DNA of 64,000 nt from Streptomyces sp. NBC_00510 (GTDB taxonomy: Bacteria; Actinomycetota; Actinomycetes; Streptomycetales; Streptomycetaceae), in the NCBI GenBank assembly GCA_036013505.1, contig CP107851.1, forward strand, positions 3,357,501-3,421,500, written 5' to 3'. A program made the position numbers and the translations under genes. The notes below the pieces were generated by a model. It saw only the letters and a list, made by a program, of their open reading frames with translations. It searched no databases and was not told where the DNA came from. Below are positions 1-11,672 of this stretch, one piece after another. The first letter of the stretch is position 1; each line of letters starts with the position of its first letter.

Positions 1-834
1 GTCACGGGCGATGCCCATGTTGCGGACCATGGAGCGGCCGATGAAGGCGACCTTGCGGCCGCGCTCGTGGGCCGCGTCCAGGACCTGCTGGATGCGGTGG
101 ACGTGGCTGGCGAAGCTGGCCACGATGATCCGCTTCTCGGCCTTGGCGAATACCTGGCGCAGCACCGGCAGGATGTCCCGCTCGTGCGGGATGAAGCCGG
201 GCACCTCCGCGTTGGTGGAGTCGGAGAGCAGCAGGTCGATGCCCTCCTCCGACAGGCGCGCGAAGGCGTGCAGGTCGGTGAGCCGGCCGTCGAGCGGCAG
301 CTGGTCCATCTTGAAGTCGCCGGTGTGCACGACCATGCCGGCCGGGGTGCGGATGGCGACCGCGAGGGCGTCGGGGATGGAGTGGTTGACCGCCACGAAC
401 TCGCAGTCGAAGGGCCCGATGCGCTCGCGCTGCCCCTCGGCGACCTCGAGGGTGTAGGGGCGGATGCGGTGCTCGGCGAGCTTGGCCTCGATGAGGGCCA
501 GGGTCAGCTTCGAGCCGATCAGCGGGATGTCGTCCTTCTCCCGCAGGAGGAAGGGGACGGCGCCGATGTGGTCCTCGTGGCCGTGGGTGAGGACGATGCC
601 GACGACGTCGTCCAGGCGGTCACGGATGGACGTGAAGTCCGGCAGGATCAGGTCAACTCCGGGCTGCTCCTCCTCCGGGAAGAGCACCCCGCAGTCGACG
701 ATCAGCAACCGGCCTCCGTACTCGAAGACCGTCATGTTGCGGCCGATCTCGCCGAGACCGCCGAGCGGGGTGATGCGCAAACCCCCTTCGGGCAGCGCGG
801 GGGGCGGGCCGAGCTCAGGGTGCGGATGGCTCAA
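1..834 (-). CDS. rnj: Ribonuclease J (metallo-beta-lactamase/beta-CASP RNase), N-terminal part, cut by left edge
   Basis: Processive 5'-3' exo- and endoribonuclease for mRNA decay and RNA maturation in the cytoplasm. 278 codons are visible and the frame stays open to base 1, so the C-terminal beta-CASP part lies outside the window. The metallo-beta-lactamase zinc motif HGHEDH is at residues 84-89; later zinc-ligand segments (VVHTGDFK, LLSDSTNAE) are also present. The start is TTG at 834, giving MSHPHPELGPPP, chosen because a GAGGAG ribosome site sits just upstream and the N-terminus matches Streptomyces RNase J as I remember it. It follows dapA on the same strand with about 120 bp between, so co-transcription is plausible. 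Confidence 0.95.
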   Translation of the reverse strand, partial: MSHPHPELGPPPALPEGGLRITPLGGLGEIGRNMTVFEYGGRLLIVDCGVLFPEEEQPGVDLILPDFTSIRDRLDDVVGIVLTHGHEDHIGAVPFLLREKDDIPLIGSKLTLALIEAKLAEHRIRPYTLEVAEGQRERIGPFDCEFVAVNHSIPDALAVAIRTPAGMVVHTGDFKMDQLPLDGRLTDLHAFARLSEEGIDLLLSDSTNAEVPGFIPHERDILPVLRQVFAKAEKRIIVASFASHVHRIQQVLDAAHERGRKVAFIGRSMVRNMGIARD

Positions 835-957
835 AGTATCTCCTCACCACGCACGCCACAGGCCCCGGGCGGACACCCGGGGACACCGTGCGCGCATGAC
901 AGCGTGCTTTCTGTTTCGTTGTCCTCATGGAGCGATATTCAGTTCTTAAGTCTGTGG

Positions 958-1857
958 TTACAGCTGTACCCCGCCGGCGGCGAGATCCTGCTTCAGCTGT
1001 GCCGTCGCGGCCTCGCCGAGCTCCACGAGCGGGAGCCGGAGCGGGCCGCCGGGCAGCCCCTGCAGGGCCAGGGCGGCCTTGGTGGTGATGACGCCCTGGG
1101 TGCGGAAGACGCCGGTGAAGACCGGGAGCAGCTTCTGGTGGATCTCGGCCGCCTTGTGGATGTCACCCGAGAGATACGCCTCGAGGAGGGCCCGTAGCTC
1201 AGGGCTGACCAGATGTCCCACGACGGAGACGAAGCCGGCGGCGCCGACGGAGAGCAGCGGCAGGTTGAGCATGTCGTCGCCGGAGTACCAGGCGAGGCCG
1301 CTGCGGCTGATGGCCCAGCTCGCGGCGGCGAGGTCGCCCTTGGCGTCCTTGTTGGCGACGATCCGGGGGTGCTCGGCGAGCCGGACGAGGGTCTCGGTCT
1401 CGATCGCGACGCCGCTGCGGCCGGGGATGTCGTAGAGCATCACCGGCAGACCGGTGGCGTCCGCGACGGCGGTGAAGTGCCGGTACAGGCCCTCCTGCGG
1501 GGGCTTGTTGTAGTACGGCGTCACCGTGAGCAGGCCGTGGGCACCGGCGCGCTCCGCCTGGCGGGCCAGCTCGACGGTGTGGTGGGTGTCGTTGGTGCCG
1601 ACGCCGGCGACGACGAAGGCGCGGTCGCCCACCGCCTCCAGTACGGCCCGGACGAGCTGCTCTTTCTCCACGTCGCTGGTGGTCGGCGACTCACCGGTGG
1701 TGCCGTTGACGACCAGGCCGTCGTTGCCTGCCTCGACGAGGTGGGCGGCGAGCTGCTGCGCGCCGTCGAGGTCGAGGGCGCCGTCCGCGGTGAACGGCGT
1801 GACCATTGCGGTCAGGACCCGCCCGAAGGGGGTCTGCGGGGTGGAGGTCGGAGCCAT
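958..1857 (-). CDS. dapA: 4-hydroxy-tetrahydrodipicolinate synthase
   Basis: Condenses pyruvate with aspartate semialdehyde, the first committed step of lysine and diaminopimelate synthesis. The 299-residue length is normal for a DapA TIM barrel. Visible motifs are the GTTGE substrate loop, the YYNKPP segment with the catalytic Tyr, and the Schiff-base Lys in VANKDAKGD. The start is the ATG at 1857 (MAPTSTPQTPFG); the frame is open further upstream, but that extension is arginine- and proline-rich and unlike the family. It lies between thyX and rnj, all on the minus strand. dapB, which acts next, is 3 kb away on the same strand. Confidence 0.96.
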   Translation of the reverse strand: MAPTSTPQTPFGRVLTAMVTPFTADGALDLDGAQQLAAHLVEAGNDGLVVNGTTGESPTTSDVEKEQLVRAVLEAVGDRAFVVAGVGTNDTHHTVELARQAERAGAHGLLTVTPYYNKPPQEGLYRHFTAVADATGLPVMLYDIPGRSGVAIETETLVRLAEHPRIVANKDAKGDLAAASWAISRSGLAWYSGDDMLNLPLLSVGAAGFVSVVGHLVSPELRALLEAYLSGDIHKAAEIHQKLLPVFTGVFRTQGVITTKAALALQGLPGGPLRLPLVELGEAATAQLKQDLAAGGVQL

Positions 1858-2025
1858 GAGTCCAACGCTACTCGGTGCCGGTGCCGGGACACCCCCTCGG
1901 GACCTGCGATGAGGACTCCGGCGCTGCCTGCTCGGGGGTTCAAGCAGCACCGGAATCCGTTTCTGAAGACTAGACGAATTGCATGAAACCCGGCAATCGG
2001 AAGATTCCGGATGAGTGGTGACCTG

Positions 2026-2763
2026 CTACGGAGCGACCCGGCCGTTGGCGTTGAAGGCGGCGTGGGTGAGCGGCATGAGCTTCGCCCATTCGGCTTCCAT
2101 CCGCTCCCCGACCATCTCGATCTCCCGCTGCGGGAAGGACGGGACCTTGGCGAGCTCGTGCTGGGTGCGCAGGCCGAGGAAGTGCATCAGCGAGCGGGCG
2201 TTGCAGGTGGCGTACATCGACGAGAACAGGCCGACCGGCAGGGTGGCCCGGGCGACCTCGCGGGCGACGCCGGCCGCCAGCATCTTCTGGTAGGCCTCGT
2301 AGGAATGCCGGTAGGAGGCCTCCATGGCGTCCACGGCGGCCTGGTGCTGCTCCGGGGACCCGTGCACGAACTCGTACTTCCCGGGGCGGCCCTGCTGCAC
2401 CAGCTTGCGCTCCGTGGACGGCACGTAGAAGACCGGCTGCAGCTCGCGGTACCGGCCGGATTCCTCGTTGTACGACCATCCGACGCGGTGGCGCATGAAC
2501 TCGCGGAAGACGAAGATCGGGGCGCTGATGAAGAAGGTCATGGAGTTGTGCTCGAAGGGGCTGCCGTGGCGGTCCCGCATGAGGTAATTGATCAGGCCCT
2601 TGGAGCGCTCCGGGTCCTTCGTCAGCTCCGCCAGGGACTGCTCGCCGGCCGTGGAGACCCGGGCGGCCCACAGCACGTCGGAGTCGGCGGCGCTGTGCTT
2701 GACGAGCTCGACGGTCACGTCGTCGCGGAACTGCACGGAGTCGTCGGCGGAGATGTCGGTCAC
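2026..2763 (-). CDS. thyX: Flavin-dependent thymidylate synthase
   Basis: Makes dTMP from dUMP using FAD, NADPH and methylenetetrahydrofolate. 245 residues, normal for ThyX. The signature is RHRVGWSYNEESGRY, followed by the conserved REL-QPVFYVPS segment. Between RHR and the signature Ser there are eight residues, where the textbook pattern is RHR-X7-S, so this is a spacing variant. The start is GTG at 2763 with an AGGAAGGA ribosome site. It is followed by dapA after 168 bp. Confidence 0.96.
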   Translation of the reverse strand: MTDISADDSVQFRDDVTVELVKHSAADSDVLWAARVSTAGEQSLAELTKDPERSKGLINYLMRDRHGSPFEHNSMTFFISAPIFVFREFMRHRVGWSYNEESGRYRELQPVFYVPSTERKLVQQGRPGKYEFVHGSPEQHQAAVDAMEASYRHSYEAYQKMLAAGVAREVARATLPVGLFSSMYATCNARSLMHFLGLRTQHELAKVPSFPQREIEMVGERMEAEWAKLMPLTHAAFNANGRVAP

Positions 2764-2917
2764 CGGGCGTCCTTCCTCATGGAGCTTGGGGCGGCGCCCA
2801 GCCTATGCGCCCGCTCCGACATCGCCCGACACCCGTCGAACTCGGCCCCACCCCCCGCAAAGCGGAGCAAGGCAGACGACCGGCGGACCACTGCTGGCCG
2901 GTCCCGGCGGGGCCCGC

Positions 2918-2923
2918 TAGCCT
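2918..2923 (+). promoter_or_regulatory. Candidate -10 box for a leaderless transcript
   Basis: TAGCCT fits the actinobacterial TANNNT -10 pattern. Seven bases separate it from the GTG start at 2931, and no ribosome binding site is visible in between, which is what a leaderless mRNA would show. No convincing -35 box was seen. Confidence 0.4.
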
Positions 2924-2930
2924 CACCGAT

Positions 2931-3479
2931 GTGTCTCTGCCCTTCCTCGCCGCCGACAGCGGCCACGACGAGTACGCCGCGGACGCCGCCCTTCCGCACC
3001 GGGTCCAGGACGGGTGGATCCGTCCCTACCGCCCGGGCCCCTGGCGGGTCGCCACGGCGGCGATGCTGCTGGTGCTCGCCTCGTACCTGCTCATCGCGGG
3101 AGTGATCATGGGGCTCGCGGGCAACGGGCCCGGGGTCGCCGCGACGGTCGTCGCCGCCGTGCTGGCCATCGTCTGCGCGCTGCGTCTGCTGCGCGTGGGG
3201 TTCTGGGTGAGCACGCGCGGGCTGCGGCAGGTGGGGCTCTTCTACACCACGACGCTGTCCTGGAACCGGGTCGGGGCCGTCCGTACGGCCCAGCAGCCGG
3301 TGAAGTGGCTGGGGCTGCCCCGGACCGTCCAGGGCCAGGCCCTGGTCGTCACGCGGGCGGACGGCCAGCGGCTGCGACCGCTGCTCACCGACCACAACGC
3401 GGACTTCCTCGGCCGTACGGAGGCCTTCGACCAGGCGGCCGACGCCATAGAGGGCTGGGCCTCCGAGCTGAGCCGCTGA
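2931..3479 (+). CDS. PH-domain-like integral membrane protein
   Basis: 182 residues. After a soluble N-terminus of about 40 residues there are two adjacent hydrophobic segments (about 42-66 and 72-91), then a C-terminal beta-rich region containing [20 protein letters not shown] and [10 protein letters not shown], which resembles bacterial PH (bPH) domains. I chose GTG 2931 because the upstream part of the open frame is not protein-like and a -10 box sits exactly one leaderless spacing before it. Function unknown. It is transcribed divergently from thyX. Confidence 0.75.
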   Translation: MSLPFLAADSGHDEYAADAALPHRVQDGWIRPYRPGPWRVATAAMLLVLASYLLIAGVIMGLAGNGPGVAATVVAAVLAIVCALRLLRVGFWVSTRGLRQVGLFYTTTLSWNRVGAVRTAQQPVKWLGLPRTVQGQALVVTRADGQRLRPLLTDHNADFLGRTEAFDQAADAIEGWASELSR

Positions 3480-3600
3480 GGTCTCGGCGGGCGGTCGACG
3501 AGGGGTGCGACGAGGCCCCGGCCCTCCGGGAGGCACACGGGTGGCGGGAGACGGCGTACAGGCGACAGCCGGGCGTCATCGGGGGTTTGCCTGCGGCTGT

Positions 3601-3606
3601 TAGCGT
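3601..3606 (+). promoter_or_regulatory. Candidate -10 box upstream of the argB-like gene
   Basis: TAGCGT at about 38 bases before the TTG start fits TANNNT. No good -35 element was found at 17-18 bp spacing, so this is weak support for an independent promoter. Confidence 0.25.
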
Positions 3607-3643
3607 CCGGCCGACCCGGCCCGCCGAGGACCTGGAGCGACTC

Positions 3644-4522
3644 TTGCTCGCACCGCCGCATCCGAACACGCTCCTCACCCCTCCCGCGCCGCTGCCCGCG
3701 CTGGAACCGCTGCGGGGCCGCACCGTCGTCGTGAAGTTCGGCGGGCACGCCATGACCGACGGGTCGTTGCTGCGCACCTTCGCCGAGGACGTGGTGCGGC
3801 TGCGGCGGACCGGCGTGCGGGCCGTGGTGGTGCACGGGGGCGGTCCGCAGATCAGCGCGCAGCTGGACCGGCTGGGCGTACCCGCGCATTTCCTGGGCGG
3901 GCAGCGCGTCACCACGCCGGAGACGCTGGACGTGGTGCGGATGGTGCTCGCCGGCAAGGTGCAGCGGGAGCTGGTGCGGCTGTTCAACGAGCACGGCCCG
4001 TACGCCGTCGGGCTCACCGGCGAGGACGCGCACACGCTCACAGCGGTGCGCCGGTACGCCGAGGTCGGCGGGGAGCTGATGGACATCGGCCTGGTCGGGG
4101 ACGTGACGGAGGTCAACACGGCCGCCGTGGACATGCTGCTGGACCACGGGCACATCCCGGTGGTCTCGCCGCTCGGCCGCGGCACGGACGGCGAGGTCTA
4201 CAACGTCAACGCGGACGCGGCCGCCGGCGCGCTCGCCGCCGCGCTGGGCGCCGAGGCCCTGGTGGTCCTGACCGACGTGCCCGGGCTGTACGCGGACTGG
4301 CCGTGCCGGGAGCGGGTGCTGGACCGGCTGACCGCCACCGAGCTGGAACGCATGCTGCCGTCCCTCGGGGACGGCATGGTGCCGAAGATGGAGAGCTGCC
4401 TGCGCGCGGTCCGCGCCGGTGTCCGTACCGCACGGGTGCTGGACGGGCGCGCCCCGCACGCCCTGCTGCGCGCGCTGACCGGCGCCCCCGGGGAGGCCGG
4501 GACGACCGTCCTGCCGGGCTGA
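3644..4522 (+). CDS. argB: Acetylglutamate kinase-like protein (stand-alone ArgB homologue)
   Basis: Amino-acid kinase family, 292 residues. It has the N-terminal [10 protein letters not shown] phosphate loop, the VHGGGPQIS glycine loop, the [11 protein letters not shown] substrate segment, [11 protein letters not shown], and [13 protein letters not shown] near the C-terminus, all diagnostic of N-acetylglutamate kinase. The predicted reaction is phosphorylation of N-acetylglutamate in arginine synthesis. I start it at TTG 3644 because GGAG lies 6 bp upstream and the open frame further upstream is a shadow of the previous gene. There is no argC, argJ or argD beside it, which is unusual for argB, so it may be a second copy or serve another pathway. 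Confidence 0.85.
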   Translation: MLAPPHPNTLLTPPAPLPALEPLRGRTVVVKFGGHAMTDGSLLRTFAEDVVRLRRTGVRAVVVHGGGPQISAQLDRLGVPAHFLGGQRVTTPETLDVVRMVLAGKVQRELVRLFNEHGPYAVGLTGEDAHTLTAVRRYAEVGGELMDIGLVGDVTEVNTAAVDMLLDHGHIPVVSPLGRGTDGEVYNVNADAAAGALAAALGAEALVVLTDVPGLYADWPCRERVLDRLTATELERMLPSLGDGMVPKMESCLRAVRAGVRTARVLDGRAPHALLRALTGAPGEAGTTVLPG

Positions 4523-4535
4523 GGCCGGGCCCCGT

Positions 4536-4988
4536 TCAGGGCGTCTGCGGCGCCTTCCCGCGCAGGGCGATCGCCCGCTGCATGGCCTTGCGTGCCCGCG
4601 GGGTGTCGCGGGCGTCGTGGTAGGCGACCGCGAGCCGGAACCACGACCGCCAGTCCTCCGGGGCGGCCTCCGTCTCGGCCTTGCGCCGGGCGAAGACCGC
4701 GTCGGCGGAGGCACGGTCGACGCGGCCGCTCGGGGTGCGCACCAGCTCGTCCTCCGGCAGGCCGCCCTCGGCCTCCAGCTCCCGGGCGAGCCGGTCCGCG
4801 TTGCGCGCGAACTGCGTCGTGCGGACCAGGAACCAGACACCGACCAACGGCAGCACGAGCACCGCCACGCCGAGGACCACCGTGACCGGGCGGCCGTCCT
4901 GGATCAGCCAGACGCCACGGGCGCCGGCCAGCACGAAGTACACGACCAGGACGGCCGCGAGGACGAAGTAGGTGATCTTTGCGCGCAT
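4536..4988 (-). CDS. Small two-helix membrane protein with TPR-like tail
   Basis: 150 residues. Two hydrophobic helices at the N-terminus (ITYFVLAAVLVVYFVLA and PVTVVLGVAVLVLPLVGVWFL) are followed by a charged helical tail. The last part (DWRSWFRLAVAYHDARDTPRARKAMQRA) looks like a single tetratricopeptide-type hairpin. The start is ATG 4988 (MRAKITYF); an upstream in-frame ATG adds residues with no membrane-protein character. It lies immediately downstream of dapB with a 40-bp gap and is probably in its operon. Function unknown. Confidence 0.8.
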   Translation of the reverse strand: MRAKITYFVLAAVLVVYFVLAGARGVWLIQDGRPVTVVLGVAVLVLPLVGVWFLVRTTQFARNADRLARELEAEGGLPEDELVRTPSGRVDRASADAVFARRKAETEAAPEDWRSWFRLAVAYHDARDTPRARKAMQRAIALRGKAPQTP

Positions 4989-5028
4989 GGTGGGCGAACC
5001 GGCTCTCAGTCTGTCGTCTCTCGGTCGG

Positions 5029-7204
<2,176 letters not shown>

Positions 7205-7208
<4 letters not shown>

Positions 7209-9430
7209 TTCTCGGACGCGTCCTCGGCCTTGTCGTCGGCCGCGGTCTCTTCGCCCTCGATGACCGGGATCAGCGACAGCTTGCCGCGCTGGTCGATCTC
7301 GGCGATCTCGACCTGGACCTTGGAGCCCACGGCGAGGACGTCCTCGACGTTCTCGACGCGCTTGCCGCCGGCCAGCTTGCGGATCTGCGAGATGTGCAGC
7401 AGGCCGTCCTTGCCCGGGAGCAGGGAGACGAAGGCACCGAAGGTGGTGGTCTTCACGACCGTGCCCAGGTAGCGCTCGCCGACCTCGGGCATCGTCGGGT
7501 TGGCGATGCCGTTGATCGTGGCGCGGGCGGCCTCGGCGGACGGCCCGTCGGCGGCACCGATGTAGATGGTGCCGTCGTCCTCGATGGTGATCTCGGCGCC
7601 GGTGTCCTCCTGGATCTGGTTGATCATCTTGCCCTTGGGGCCGATGACCTCACCGATCTTGTCCACCGGGATCTTGACGGTGATGATGCGCGGGGCGTTC
7701 GGCGACATCTCGTCCGGAGTGTCGATCGCCTCCATCATCACGTCGAGGATGTGCAGACGGGCGTCGCGGGCCTGCTTGAGGGCCGCGGCCAGGACCGACG
7801 CCGGGATGCCGTCGAGCTTGGTGTCCAGCTGCAGCGCCGTGACGAACTGCTTGGTGCCGGCGACCTTGAAGTCCATGTCGCCGAAGGCGTCCTCCGCACC
7901 GAGGATGTCGGTGAGGGTGACGTAGTGGGTCTCGCCGTCGATCTCCTGGGAGATCAGGCCCATGGCGATGCCGGCGACGGGGGCCTTCAGCGGCACACCG
8001 GCGTTCAGCAGCGACATGGTGGAGGCGCAGACCGAACCCATCGAGGTGGAGCCGTTGGAGCCGAGCGCCTCGGAGACCTGGCGGATGGCGTACGGGAAGT
8101 CCTCGCGGGCCGGCAGGACCGGGAGGATCGCCCGCTCGGCCAGCGCGCCGTGGCCGATCTCACGGCGCTTGGGGGAGCCCACGCGGCCGGTCTCGCCGAC
8201 GGAGTACGGCGGGAAGTTGTAGTTGTGCATGTAGCGCTTGCGCGTCTCGGGCGCGAGCGTGTCCAGCTGCTGCTCCATGCGGAGCATGTTGAGGGTGGTG
8301 ACGCCCAGGATCTGGGTCTCACCGCGCTCGAACAGGGCCGAGCCGTGCACCCGCGGGATGGCCTCGACCTCGGCGGCCAGGGTGCGGATGTCGGTGACAC
8401 CGCGGCCGTCGATGCGGACCTTGTCCTTGATGACGCGCTCGCGGACCAGCTTCTTGGTCAGCGAGCGGTAGGCCGCGGAGATCTCCTTCTCGCGGCCCTC
8501 GAACTGCGGGAGCAGCTTCTCGGCGGCAAGACCCTTGACGCGGTCCAGCTCGGCCTCGCGGGCCTGCTTGCCGGCGATGGTCAGCGCCTGCTTGAGCTCG
8601 TCGGCGACGGCGGCCTCGAGCGCCTCGAACACGTCGTCCTGGTAGTCCAGGAAGATCGGGAACTCGGCGGTCTCCTTGGCGGCCTTCGCGGCGAGGTCGG
8701 CCTGCGCCTTGCACAGCACCTTGATGAAGGGCTTGGAGGCCTCCAGGCCCGCCGCGACGACCTCCTCGGTCGGCGCCTCGGCGCCGTCCTCGACGAGCTT
8801 GATCGTCTTGGTGGTGGCCTCGGCCTCGACCATCATGATCGCGACGTCGCCGTCCTCGAGGGTGCGGCCGGCCACGACCATGTCGAAGACGGCGTCCTCC
8901 AGCTCGCTGTGGGTCGGGAAGGCGACCCACTGCCCGCGGATCAGCGCGACGCGGACGCCGCCGACCGGGCCGGAGAAGGGCAGGCCGGCCAGCTGCGTGG
9001 AGCAGGAGGCGGCGTTGATGGCGACCACGTCGTAGAGGTGGTCGGGGTTGAGTGCCATGATCGTCGCCACGACCTGGATCTCGTTGCGCAGGCCCTTCTT
9101 GAAGGACGGGCGCAGCGGGCGGTCGATCAGGCGGCAGGTGAGGATCGCGTCCTCGGAGGGACGGCCCTCACGACGGAAGAAGGAGCCGGGGATCCGCCCG
9201 GCCGCGTACATGCGCTCCTCGACGTCCACCGTCAGCGGGAAGAAGTCGAGCTGGTCCTTCGGGTGCTTCGAGGCGGTGGTGGCCGACAGCACCATGGTGT
9301 CGTCGTCCAGGTAGGCCACGGCGGAGCCGGCGGCCTGACGGGCCAGGCGGCCCGTCTCGAAGCGGATCGTACGGGTGCCGAAGCTGCCGTTGTCGATCAC
9401 GGCTTCGGCGTAGTGGGTCTCGTTCTCCAC
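7205..9430 (-). CDS. pnp: Polynucleotide phosphorylase / guanosine pentaphosphate synthetase
   Basis: Phosphorolytic 3'-5' exonuclease and RNA-tailing enzyme; the Streptomyces enzyme was first described as guanosine pentaphosphate synthetase I. 741 residues: two RNase PH-like domains around an all-helical linker, then a KH domain ([16 protein letters not shown]) and an S1 domain ([18 protein letters not shown]). The acidic C-terminal tail is short. I use the GTG at 9430 ([15 protein letters not shown]), preceded by GAGGAG, rather than a longer frame starting at 9523, because this N-terminus matches the family. It lies downstream of rpsO, with hairpins in the gap. Confidence 0.97.
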
Positions 9431-9455
9431 TATGGGGATTCTCCTCTTTCGTGCC

Positions 9456-9473
9456 CCCGGGCGTCTTCCCGGG
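9456..9473 (-). terminator. Hairpin in the pnp leader
   Basis: CCCGGG and CCCGGG separated by six bases form a 6-bp stem 26 nt before the pnp start. It lies in the rpsO-pnp intergenic RNA. It may take part in processing rather than termination. Confidence 0.35.
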
Positions 9474-9679
9474 AGCCGTCGGTGGAGGGGCGTCCCGCCG
9501 GGCCGGTCTTCGATCGAAGCCACCGGGACGTACGTGCTGCCCGGGGGCCACTACCGAGGACCGGCTCTGGTGGCGTTTAGGAGGACGCTCCCTCCGCATG
9601 CTCTATGGCGTTGTGTATGGGACCAGACTACAAAGCTTCGGCCCCGGTCTCGCGCCCAGCGCGGTCCCGTACGTACGCC

Positions 9680-9713
9680 AAGGGAGCGGCTCCCGGACGG
9701 GAACCGCTCCCTT
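9680..9713 (-). terminator. rpsO-pnp intergenic hairpin (attenuator or RNase III target)
   Basis: A perfect 10-bp outer stem (AAGGGAGCGG / CCGCTCCCTT) encloses a second 4-bp stem (TCCC/GGGA). It lies 10 nt after the rpsO stop on the minus strand. In Streptomyces and E. coli, rpsO-pnp readthrough RNA is known to be cut by RNase III in an intergenic hairpin, and this is the obvious candidate here. It could also act as a partial terminator. Confidence 0.7.
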
Positions 9714-9722
9714 TACGGCGTC

Positions 9723-10010
9723 TCAGCGGGCGCCGGCCGCGCCACGGCGGATGCCGAGGCGCTCGACGAGCGCACGGAAGCGCTGGATGTCCTTCTTGGC
9801 CAGGTACTGCAGCAGGCGGCGGCGCTGGCCGACCAGGATCAGCAGACCACGACGGGAGTGGTGGTCGTGCTTGTGGGTCTTGAGGTGCTCGGTCAGGTCC
9901 GAGATGCGGCGCGAGAGCAGCGCGACCTGGACCTCGGGGGAGCCGGTGTCGCCCTCCTTGGTGCCGAACTCGGCGATGATCTGCTTCTTCGTCGCGACGT
10001 CGAGCGACAT
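9723..10010 (-). CDS. rpsO: 30S ribosomal protein S15
   Basis: 95 residues, normal length, starting [10 protein letters not shown] and containing the rRNA-binding [10 protein letters not shown] segment. It binds 16S rRNA early in assembly of the small subunit. The start is ATG 10,010 with AAGGAG upstream; the longer open frame is unrelated to S15. Located directly before pnp, the classical arrangement. Confidence 0.98.
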   Translation of the reverse strand: MSLDVATKKQIIAEFGTKEGDTGSPEVQVALLSRRISDLTEHLKTHKHDHHSRRGLLILVGQRRRLLQYLAKKDIQRFRALVERLGIRRGAAGAR

Positions 10011-10130
10011 ACGGTCTCCTTGTGGTGTCGGTGCCTCCGAGCGCCCCTGGTCTGCGTCACAGGAGAAGCTGCGATGACTCGGAAGGCATGACGCGCCGCG
10101 CATGGGCGGACGCATCGGTTACACAGAGTA

Positions 10131-10168
10131 CCACCCCGGGCCCGGTGCGATGTCCGGGGCCGGGGTGG
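10131..10168 (-). terminator. Terminator-like hairpin after eccD
   Basis: Two 15-base arms (CCACCCCGGGCCCGG and its near-complement, one mismatch) around an 8-base loop, 35 nt past the eccD stop and before rpsO on the same strand. No T-run, as is usual in Streptomyces. Confidence 0.6.
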
Positions 10169-10202
10169 CGGTACCGCGGGCGGCTTGCGGGCGTCCCCCG
10201 GC

Positions 10203-11672
10203 TCAGCCGCTGGTCATGCCGCGGGCCTCGGCGTACAGGTCGAGGACCGCGAGGGCGAGCGGGATCAGGGAGAGCAGCACGGTCGCCTCGGCGAGGTCGA
10301 GCATCCGGCCCCAGAAGGGGGTGACGCCCTTGCTCGGGACGATGAGGGCGATCGCGACCAGGAGCGTGGCGCCCAGGGCCACCGCGGCGGACAGCCACAC
10401 GGTGCGGATGTCGAGCGAGGAGTGGTTGCCGCGCAGCAGGTCGGTGAGGACGTCGGCCGGCAGGTTGAGGGCGAGACCGATGATCAGCAGCCCGATGGTG
10501 ATCACACCGGCCACCATCAGCGTCACGACCTGCGAGGTGTAGCGGAACAGCCGGGCGCGCATCAGCGTCGCCAGGCCCATGGCGAGGGCGAGCAGCTGTG
10601 CCCAGGCGCTGTCGGAGAAGCCGAGCACGACGCCGGCGGAGCCGACGATCGCGGCCGCGCAGCCGCCAACGAGGCCCAGCAGCAGCTCGTGGCCGCGACG
10701 GGCCTGGTTGGTGATCCGGTCGAAGTCGACCGGCTCCTCCTCGCCCTGCCGGTCGCCGTCGCCGCGGTGCCGTGCCTGGACCTGGTCGGGCGAGCGGAAA
10801 CCGATGGGCAGCCGCGCGAAGCGGGCGGACCAGCCGGGCAGGAAGCCGATGACGGCGATCATGACGACGGCGGTGACGGCGGCCGCCTCGCGCGGCGCGG
10901 CATCGGTGAGGATCGCCACGAAGGTGGCCACGGTGCCGACGCCGGCGGTGAAGGAGGCCGCGACGAACGGCGAGTCCCCCTGCGGCAGCATCAGCACGAG
11001 GAGCACGGCGGCGATGAGCACGACGACGCAGCCGATGAGGAAGTGCAGCCGGCCGGGTCCCTCGGTCCTGCCGACGCCCATGACCCCGGAGCCGGCGACG
11101 AGCAGCAGCGGCAGGGAGGCGAGGCCGAGGGCGACGGCGGAGTGCCGGTCGTCGTACACGCGGGCGCGCACCGAGGCGAGCGCCACCAGCACCAGGCCCG
11201 CGGCGCCGGCGAGGATGCCGGGCAGGCCGTGCATGTCGTGCTTGACCGGCTCGGAGAACCAGAGCACGAAGGCCATGAGGGCGAGCAGGATGACGCCCGC
11301 GGTCAGGCCCACGCCGCGCATGAGGCCGTCGTTCCAGCTGCGGCGGTCGGTCTGGACCGCGGCGGCGACGGCATCGACGACGTCGTCGAACACGGCGGGC
11401 GGCAGCGAGTCCGCGAACGGACGCAGCAGCAGCAACTCGCCGTCGTGGACGCGCTGTTCGGCCAGGGACAGGGTGTCGTCGAGGACACGCCCGTCACGGC
11501 GGACCAAGTTGTAGCCGGTGGGGGCGGCTTCGTCGGGTGTCTGGCCCGACAGGCGCAGTATCTCGGGATGGATGTCGGAGAGCGGCACGTCCTCCGGAAG
11601 TGCCACATCGATCCGGCTGTTCGGCGCCGCCACCGTGACTCTGCAGAATCCCGTCGCTGAGATCGTGCTCAC
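10203..11672 (-). CDS. eccD: Type VII secretion integral membrane protein EccD
   Basis: 489 residues. The N-terminal 90 or so residues form a YukD/ubiquitin-like domain (FCRVTVAAPNSRIDVALPED). It is followed by about eleven hydrophobic helices, the first near residue 118 and the last (EATVLLSLIPLALAVLDLY) close to the C-terminus. EccD is the multi-spanning channel-forming core subunit of ESX complexes in the inner membrane. The start is GTG 11,672. It is divergent from eccC across 296 bp. Confidence 0.93.
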   Translation of the reverse strand: MSTISATGFCRVTVAAPNSRIDVALPEDVPLSDIHPEILRLSGQTPDEAAPTGYNLVRRDGRVLDDTLSLAEQRVHDGELLLLRPFADSLPPAVFDDVVDAVAAAVQTDRRSWNDGLMRGVGLTAGVILLALMAFVLWFSEPVKHDMHGLPGILAGAAGLVLVALASVRARVYDDRHSAVALGLASLPLLLVAGSGVMGVGRTEGPGRLHFLIGCVVVLIAAVLLVLMLPQGDSPFVAASFTAGVGTVATFVAILTDAAPREAAAVTAVVMIAVIGFLPGWSARFARLPIGFRSPDQVQARHRGDGDRQGEEEPVDFDRITNQARRGHELLLGLVGGCAAAIVGSAGVVLGFSDSAWAQLLALAMGLATLMRARLFRYTSQVVTLMVAGVITIGLLIIGLALNLPADVLTDLLRGNHSSLDIRTVWLSAAVALGATLLVAIALIVPSKGVTPFWGRMLDLAEATVLLSLIPLALAVLDLYAEARGMTSG

